From Actinomycetota bacterium (GTDB lineage: Bacteria > Actinomycetota > Actinomycetes > Actinomycetales > Microbacteriaceae), in contig WLHO01000010.1 in the NCBI GenBank assembly GCA_009702645.1, positions 1 through 13,006 of the forward strand: a stretch of DNA of 13,006 nt, written 5' to 3'. The translations under genes were made by a program, and so were the position numbers. Below, piece by piece: positions 9,043-13,006 of this stretch. How positions within the stretch are numbered: position 1 is the first letter of the stretch; every line of letters begins with the position of its first letter. The notes below the pieces were generated by a model, which was not told the DNA's origin, did not search any database, and was given only the letters and a program-made list of their open reading frames with translations.

Positions 9043-10217
9043 TGAGCGAAGCGACCAAGACAGCTCAGCATGGGCTGTCAGAGCACAGCCATGGCTTTGG
9101 GGTTCCAATTCAAACCCGCTCAGAGCGAATTAAATCCGTCAAGCTAGCGGATTTTGCAGAGATTTCGACACGTGAGGAACAGTGGCGATACATCACAGCC
9201 GATCGCCTTGGCGGATTGGATCAGTCCGGTCTTGATGAGTTCTCTGGTGACATTGAGGCAAAGTTAGCCGATGGGGTAGAAACTTCTTGGATTGATTCCG
9301 AACACAAACTTTTTGGCGCAGCGGGGATTCCTGAGGATCGTGTTGCTGCCGCAGGTTGGGAGGCTGCGAAGGCTGCTTACCTAGTTTCGATTCCTTCTTC
9401 GGTTATTGGAACAGCTCAGAACACAATCACTATTTCTTCAGTTTCCCAAGATCCCGCCGCACTTCACATAATCGTTGAAGCCAAGCGTGGCTCAGATTCG
9501 GTTGTAGTGATTGATCACCGCGGCGACGCAGTCTTGTCAGAGAACATTGAGTTCGTAATTGAAGATGAGGCAAAACTCACAGTGGTCTCAATACAAGACT
9601 GGAATCCAGGTTCCATTCACAATGGAGCGCAATACGCGAAGCTTTCCCGCAACTCTGTATTCAAACACGTAATGGTCACCCTGGGCGGTGCTGTAGTGCG
9701 CATGAGTCCATCAGCGTATTTCTCAGCTCCAGGTGCAGATGCAGCCCTCTACGGGCTTTACTTTGCCGATGCTGGACAGTACCAAGAGCATCGCATCTTT
9801 GTTGACCATTCAACTGCTAACTGCAAGTCGCGCGTGACTTACAAGGGCGCTCTTCAGGGGGATAAAGCTCACACCGTTTGGGTTGGCGATGTTCTGATTC
9901 GAGCAGCGGCAGAGGGAACAGACACCTACGAGCTCAACAGAAATCTTCTTCTTACAGACGGGGCTCGCGCAGATTCCGTTCCAAACCTGGAGATCGAGAC
10001 CGGGCAAATTCAAGGCGCTGGACACGCTAGCGCTTCGGGAAGATTCGACGATGAACAACTTTTCTACCTTCAGGCCAGAGGAATTACTGAGCTCGAAGCA
10101 AGAAGACTGGTTGTACGCGGCTTCCTAATGGACGTAGTGCAACAAATCGGAGTAGCAGAGGTTGAAGAGCGTCTTGAAGCCTCTATCGAAGCTGAGCTTG
10201 AAAGGAGTGCAATCTAA
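9042..10217 (+). CDS. sufD: Fe-S cluster assembly protein SufD
   Basis: Partner of SufB in the SufBC2D scaffold, needed for iron entry and cluster assembly. At 391 residues it is normal for actinobacterial SufD. The N-terminal part is variable; the C-terminal half carries the shared beta-helix core, with DHSTANCKSRVTYKGAL (255-271), ELNRNLLLTDGARADSVPNLEI (297-318) and AGHASASGRFDDEQLFYLQARG (326-347). His328 probably matches the E. coli SufD H360 that takes part in iron handling (alignment from memory). The GTG start at 9042 overlaps the sufB stop by one base, with GGAAGGGG about ten bases upstream; the stop overlaps the ferredoxin ATG by one base. These junctions imply coupled, balanced synthesis. 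Confidence 0.95.
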   Translation: MSEATKTAQHGLSEHSHGFGVPIQTRSERIKSVKLADFAEISTREEQWRYITADRLGGLDQSGLDEFSGDIEAKLADGVETSWIDSEHKLFGAAGIPEDRVAAAGWEAAKAAYLVSIPSSVIGTAQNTITISSVSQDPAALHIIVEAKRGSDSVVVIDHRGDAVLSENIEFVIEDEAKLTVVSIQDWNPGSIHNGAQYAKLSRNSVFKHVMVTLGGAVVRMSPSAYFSAPGADAALYGLYFADAGQYQEHRIFVDHSTANCKSRVTYKGALQGDKAHTVWVGDVLIRAAAEGTDTYELNRNLLLTDGARADSVPNLEIETGQIQGAGHASASGRFDDEQLFYLQARGITELEARRLVVRGFLMDVVQQIGVAEVEERLEASIEAELERSAI

Positions 10218-10537
10218 TGGCACTGAAGATTTGCAAAGTTGAAGATATAAAACCAGGTAAGGCTCTTCGGGTCAAAATTGGCGATGACGCCATTGCACTA
10301 GTCCACACCAAGAACGGTCAGTTCAAGGCAATTGCAGACAAGTGCTCGCACGGTGAAATCTCACTTAGCGAGGGTTTTGTTGACGACGAAACAATCGAAT
10401 GCTGGGCACATGGGGCAAAGTTTTCTCTAGAAACTGGGGCACCGCTTAGCCTTCCGGCTTATGAACCAGTTGCCGTTTTTGAAGTGCTTATCGAAAATGG
10501 AGAAGTTTTTATCGAGTACGACAAGGACACGGAGTAA
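10217..10537 (+). CDS. Rieske-type [2Fe-2S] ferredoxin encoded within the suf operon
   Basis: Small soluble Rieske protein of 106 residues, similar to the ferredoxin components of non-heme iron dioxygenases. The [2Fe-2S] ligand motifs are complete: Cys43-Ser-His45 and Cys62-Trp-Ala-His65, 16 residues apart. There is no signal peptide or membrane segment, so it should be cytoplasmic. No oxygenase gene is nearby; instead it sits between sufD and sufC with one-base and four-base junctions and its own strong AAAGGAG ribosome site. As I recall the same placement occurs in Streptomyces and other actinobacteria, so a role in Suf function (electron supply or cluster carrier) is a reasonable inference, though untested. 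Automatic pipelines often label such proteins dioxygenase subunits, which the context does not support. Confidence 0.9.
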   Translation: MALKICKVEDIKPGKALRVKIGDDAIALVHTKNGQFKAIADKCSHGEISLSEGFVDDETIECWAHGAKFSLETGAPLSLPAYEPVAVFEVLIENGEVFIEYDKDTE

Positions 10538-10541
10538 TCAA

Positions 10542-11294
10542 ATGGCGACACTAGAAATCAAAAACCTGCACGTATCAGTTGAGACTGATCAGGGTACAAA
10601 AGAGATTCTCCGCGGAGTCGATCTGGTTATCAAAAGCGGCGAGACCCATGCAGTAATGGGTCCTAACGGTTCTGGTAAGTCAACGCTGGCTTATTCGATC
10701 GCTGGACACCCAAAGTACGAAGTGACTAAAGGTGAAATCCTGCTTGATGGCGAGAACGTACTTGAAATGTCAGTCGACGAGCGCGCAAGAGCCGGATTGT
10801 TTCTAGCAATGCAGTACCCGGTTGAAATCCCAGGGGTGAGCGTTTCCAACTTTCTGCGCACTGCAAAAACTGCCATCGACGGAAAAGCGCCCGCACTTCG
10901 AGGCTGGGTCGCCGATGTTCGAACCGCCATGGAGAACCTAAAGATGGATTCAGCTTTTACCGAGCGAAACGTCAACGAAGGCTTTTCAGGTGGAGAGAAA
11001 AAGCGTCACGAGATTCTGCAGATGGAACTTCTCAAGCCAAAGATGGCCGTTCTCGATGAGACTGACTCTGGCTTGGATGTAGACGCTCTACGAGTTGTTG
11101 CTGAGGGTGTAAACCGCATCAAGGGTGAGAACAGCATGGGTGTGCTGTTAATCACCCACTACACGCGAATCTTGAACTACATCAAGCCTGACTTTGTGCA
11201 CGTCTTTGTTGCTGGAAAAATTGCCGAACAAGGTGGACCGGAACTTGCTGACAGACTCGAGTCTGAAGGCTACGACAGATACGTGAACGCTTGA
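10542..11294 (+). CDS. sufC: Fe-S cluster assembly ATPase SufC
   Basis: ABC-type ATPase that drives conformational change in the SufBC2D complex; cytoplasmic, not a transporter. From ATG 10542 it has 250 residues, the family's usual length. Walker A is GPNGSGKST (40-48). The signature region is NEGFSGGEKKRHEILQM (145-161), with the SufC-typical GEKKR. Walker B is MAVLDETDSGLDVDAL (168-183), where ETDSGLD is diagnostic of SufC, and the switch histidine is His206 in THYTRIL. The frame is open further upstream, but a start there would lie inside the ferredoxin gene; ATG 10542 has GGAG seven bases before it and gives the standard MATLEIKNLHV opening. SufT begins one base after the stop. Confidence 0.96.
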   Translation: MATLEIKNLHVSVETDQGTKEILRGVDLVIKSGETHAVMGPNGSGKSTLAYSIAGHPKYEVTKGEILLDGENVLEMSVDERARAGLFLAMQYPVEIPGVSVSNFLRTAKTAIDGKAPALRGWVADVRTAMENLKMDSAFTERNVNEGFSGGEKKRHEILQMELLKPKMAVLDETDSGLDVDALRVVAEGVNRIKGENSMGVLLITHYTRILNYIKPDFVHVFVAGKIAEQGGPELADRLESEGYDRYVNA

Positions 11295-11295
11295 G

Positions 11296-11625
11296 ATGCC
11301 TAGAGAATTAGAGCCGGTGCTTTACGACAAGGTCGAAGAAGCACTAAAAGAGGTAATCGATCCAGAAATCGGCGTTAACATCGTCGATCTAGGATTAATC
11401 TACGGTTTAGAACTTGCAGATGAAGATGAGTCGCTATTAATCAACATGACCCTTACCTCTGCAGGATGCCCGTTGACCGATGTCCTTGAAGAGCAAACAG
11501 CCGAAGCTTTGGACGGCGTCGTAGATGCATTTCGAATCAACTGGGTATGGATGCCGCCCTGGGGGCCTGAAAAGATTACGGAAGATGGTCGCGAACAGAT
11601 GCGCGCCATCGGCTTTTCTATTTAG
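11296..11625 (+). CDS. sufT: SufT-like Fe-S assembly factor (MIP18/DUF59 family)
   Basis: Small DUF59 protein of 109 residues. Family members, such as Mycobacterium Rv1466 and bacterial SufT, help assemble or deliver Fe-S clusters. Typical features are the acidic DPEIGVNIVDLGLIYGL stretch (22-38), MTLTSAGCPL with the conserved Cys58, and WVWMPPWGPEKITEDGREQMRAIGF (83-107). The ATG lies one base after the sufC stop with no strong ribosome site, so translation probably depends on termination of sufC. In several actinobacteria sufS and sufU lie between sufC and this gene; here both are absent. The last 8 nt overlap the end of bioY on the other strand. Confidence 0.92.
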   Translation: MPRELEPVLYDKVEEALKEVIDPEIGVNIVDLGLIYGLELADEDESLLINMTLTSAGCPLTDVLEEQTAEALDGVVDAFRINWVWMPPWGPEKITEDGREQMRAIGFSI

Positions 11626-12205
11626 TTCCTAAATACTTCCACGCCAGCGGTAGAGCCGCTGCGGCAAGTGCCATCTTGATGGCGTCGCCAATCAAGAATG
11701 GAACCAAACCGACCATTACTACTGAGCCAAAGTCGCTGGCAATATTCAAGTTGTTAAGTGCAAATGCAAGCCAAGGTAGTCCAAATAGGTAGATCACAGC
11801 GTTGCCGATTACAAAGCTTGCCAGAACGCCAGTGACTTTCTTGTGCCAATTGAGCTGAGAAAACCAGCCGACCACTGCTGCTGCAGCTATAAATCCAACA
11901 AGGTAGCCGAAGGTGGTGCCGAAAGTTATTCCAGCAGCTGCTCCAGTGAACACCGGAAGCCCCGCTGCACCCAGAGAGAAGTATGTGATCATCGAAAGTG
12001 CACCTCTGGAGGCTCCGAGTACCGCTCCAACCAACAACACGGCGAACGTTTGTCCAGTGATCGGGACAGGCCACATTGGAATAGCTATCTGAGCTGCAAC
12101 AGCAGTTAGCACTGCGCCACCGAACACGAGAGCGATGTCGGTTGCGATGCTCCTTGGTAGAACCCGGTCAATCAGTGTTTCTCTAGCCGATAACTGCATG
12201 GACAT
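11618..12205 (-). CDS. bioY: BioY family biotin transporter, substrate-binding S component
   Basis: Integral membrane protein that binds biotin with high affinity and acts as the S component of an ECF-type importer. The 195 residues hold about six hydrophobic segments. Family landmarks are the MWPVPITGQTFAVLLVGAVLGASRGALS block (44-71), AGLPVF (81-86), and PFLIGDAIKMALAAAALPL (169-187). The ATG at 12205 has AGGAAGAGG a few bases upstream; a second Met at residue 3 is badly spaced. No gene for the ECF ATPase or transmembrane partner (bioM, bioN) follows: the gene runs straight into the convergent sufT, overlapping it by 8 nt. It must use shared ECF modules encoded elsewhere or work alone. Confidence 0.93.
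   Translation of the reverse strand: MSMQLSARETLIDRVLPRSIATDIALVFGGAVLTAVAAQIAIPMWPVPITGQTFAVLLVGAVLGASRGALSMITYFSLGAAGLPVFTGAAAGITFGTTFGYLVGFIAAAAVVGWFSQLNWHKKVTGVLASFVIGNAVIYLFGLPWLAFALNNLNIASDFGSVVMVGLVPFLIGDAIKMALAAAALPLAWKYLGTK
11619..11635. repeat. Inverted repeat across the sufT and bioY stop codons
   Basis: A perfect 7-bp inverted repeat, TATTTAG/CTAAATA around a TTC loop, contains the whole sufT TAG (11623-11625) and overlaps the bioY stop (11620-11618). It sits where two convergent transcripts must end, but neither strand has a T-run after it, so a canonical intrinsic terminator is not supported. A second perfect stem, CAGCGG/CCGCTG with a 5-nt loop (11645-11661), lies close by in the bioY 3' coding end. 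Confidence 0.45.
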
Positions 12206-12299
12206 TGGGAACCTCTTCCTTGACGTGGAGCAAGCTGTTTCTTATTGACGATTGTAGACTAAAGGTTTTGACACCACCTCCAGCCAAAAGGACTCTCTC
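12206..12299. promoter_or_regulatory. Divergent bioY / ABC-F control region with three TTGAC copies
   Basis: This gap of about 94 bp carries TTGAC on the plus strand at 12220, 12245 and 12268, 25 and 23 bases apart. The first could act as a -35 for the plus-strand gene (TTGACG, 17 bases, TATTGA at 12243-12248), although that -10 matches the consensus at only three positions. The ABC-F ribosome site, AAAAGGA at 12286-12292, lies seven bases before TTG 12300. I see no riboswitch-like structure. Confidence 0.5.
12251..12256 (-). promoter_or_regulatory. Possible bioY -10 element
   Basis: TACAAT on the minus strand matches the -10 consensus at five of six positions and would start bioY transcripts about 40 nt before the ATG. 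The expected -35 region (around AGGTGG) is poor, so either an activator is needed or the match is chance. Two of the TTGAC copies (12245 and 12268) flank it. Confidence 0.3.
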
Positions 12300-13006
12300 T
12301 TGCTTATTGTGAAGGACCTGGAGATCACCATAGGCGCCAGAACCCTGATGAGTGAGGTTAACTTTCGCGTGGCATCTGGGGACAAGATAGGGCTTGTTGG
12401 TCGAAACGGTGCGGGAAAAACCACTTTGACAAAGATTCTTGCCGGAGATGGACAACCCAGCTCTGGAAGCGTGGAACGAATTGGTGAGATTGGATACTTG
12501 CCACAGGACCCGAGAACAGGCGACCCGGAAGAACTTGCCCGTGATCGAATTCTTAACGCTCGAGGACTGGGCGACCTTCTTAGACAGCTAGCTTCTACCG
12601 CCGAAGCAATGTCTACCGCGACAGGTGCCGAAGCGGAGAAAACCATGACCAAGTACTCCAAGCTCGAGGAACGATTTCAAGCTGCTGGAGGGTATGCCGC
12701 CGAAGCACAAGGCGCTGCAATTGCAAGCAATCTGGGTATAGAAGAGCGGATTCTGTCTCAGCCCCTCAAGACACTTTCGGGCGGTCAAAGACGACGAGTT
12801 GAACTCGCACGAATTCTATTTTCAAGCGCGGAGACAATGCTGCTGGATGAGCCTACTAACCATCTTGATGCCGACTCGGTTGTTTGGCTAAGGGATTTTC
12901 TGCGCAGTTACCAAGGCGGATTGATTGTTATCAGCCACGACATCGACCTGGTTGAGAATACTGTCAATCGCGTGTTCTACCTCGACGCCAATCGCCAAGT
13001 AATCGA
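12300..13006 (+). CDS. ABC-F family ATPase, N-terminal part; C-terminus outside the window
   Basis: Soluble twin-ATPase protein of the ABC-F family, whose characterised members act on ribosomes (translation factors or antibiotic target protection) rather than in transport. The visible 235 residues cover the first nucleotide-binding domain: LIVKDLEITIGARTLM at the start, Walker A GRNGAGKTT (34-42), then a helical, charged insertion (roughly 75-140), the signature LSGGQRRRVELARI, Walker B TMLLDEPTNHLD and the switch SHD. There is no membrane segment. The TTG start at 12300 is chosen because AAAAGGA lies seven bases upstream and the N-terminus matches the family. A related gene (Rv1473) lies a few genes past suf in M. 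tuberculosis, so this looks like retained order. Which ABC-F subgroup it is, and whether it gives drug resistance, cannot be told. Confidence 0.93.
   Translation, partial: MLIVKDLEITIGARTLMSEVNFRVASGDKIGLVGRNGAGKTTLTKILAGDGQPSSGSVERIGEIGYLPQDPRTGDPEELARDRILNARGLGDLLRQLASTAEAMSTATGAEAEKTMTKYSKLEERFQAAGGYAAEAQGAAIASNLGIEERILSQPLKTLSGGQRRRVELARILFSSAETMLLDEPTNHLDADSVVWLRDFLRSYQGGLIVISHDIDLVENTVNRVFYLDANRQVI

Noticed and set aside
10461..10541. Longer SufC frame starting inside the ferredoxin gene
   Set aside because: ATG 10542 has a well-spaced GGAG and yields the standard SufC N-terminus; the extra residues are the ferredoxin end read out of frame.
11645..11661. CAGCGG/CCGCTG hairpin as an intrinsic terminator for the suf operon
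   Set aside because: No T-run follows on either strand and it lies within bioY coding sequence.
12300..13006. ABC-F gene as the ATPase partner of BioY
   Set aside because: It is a soluble ABC-F type with the TMLLDEPTNHLD signature, is transcribed divergently, and lacks features of ECF ATPases.
1..13006. Mobile elements, CRISPR arrays, tRNA or rRNA genes, phage or toxin-antitoxin genes
   Set aside because: I looked on both strands and found no repeats, cloverleaf patterns, transposase or integrase frames; the window is nearly filled by housekeeping genes.

Overview
The window looks like part of a compact, medium-GC actinobacterial chromosome. I infer a small-genome member of Microbacteriaceae, of the freshwater Rhodoluna/Aquiluna type. 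The evidence is the protein families, the actinobacterial gene order (tkt-tal beside ctaB, ctaA beside suf, an ABC-F gene close by), base composition near 50% G+C, frequent GTG/TTG starts and almost no intergenic space. The genus assignment is inference. I see no mobile elements, CRISPR arrays, tRNAs or rRNAs.

Layout. (1) 1-4110, minus strand: transketolase, transaldolase and a cut-off glucose-6-phosphate isomerase, read tkt>tal>pgi and joined by 4-nt start/stop overlaps. This is the non-oxidative pentose phosphate branch tied to glycolysis. (2) 4111-4293: divergent control region. (3) 4294-5220, plus: heme O synthase ctaB. (4) 5197-7476, minus: heme A synthase ctaA followed without a gap by a class I photolyase, whose 3' end overlaps the 3' end of ctaB. 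(5) 7477-7623: divergent ctaA/suf control region with three adjacent inverted repeats. (6) 7624-11625, plus: sufB-sufD-Rieske ferredoxin-sufC-sufT, an Fe-S cluster assembly operon with junctions of -1 to +4 nt. (7) 11618-12205, minus: bioY, the biotin-binding subunit of an ECF transporter, overlapping sufT tail to tail. (8) 12206-12299: a short divergent region with three TTGAC copies. (9) 12300-end, plus: the N-terminal part of an ABC-F ATPase.

How the genes fit together. ctaB and ctaA act in sequence to make heme A for the aa3-type oxidase, and suf builds Fe-S clusters, so the middle of the window is an iron-cofactor locus for respiration. The pentose phosphate/glycolysis operon supplies precursors and NADPH. 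The photolyase suggests a light-exposed habitat, and bioY suggests biotin uptake.

Nothing here is a clearly new system. The most notable points are what the suf locus lacks (no sufR, sufS or sufU), the photolyase between two heme A genes, the structured ctaA/suf control region, bioY without adjacent ATPase or transmembrane-subunit genes, and two tail-to-tail gene overlaps that leave no room for ordinary terminators.
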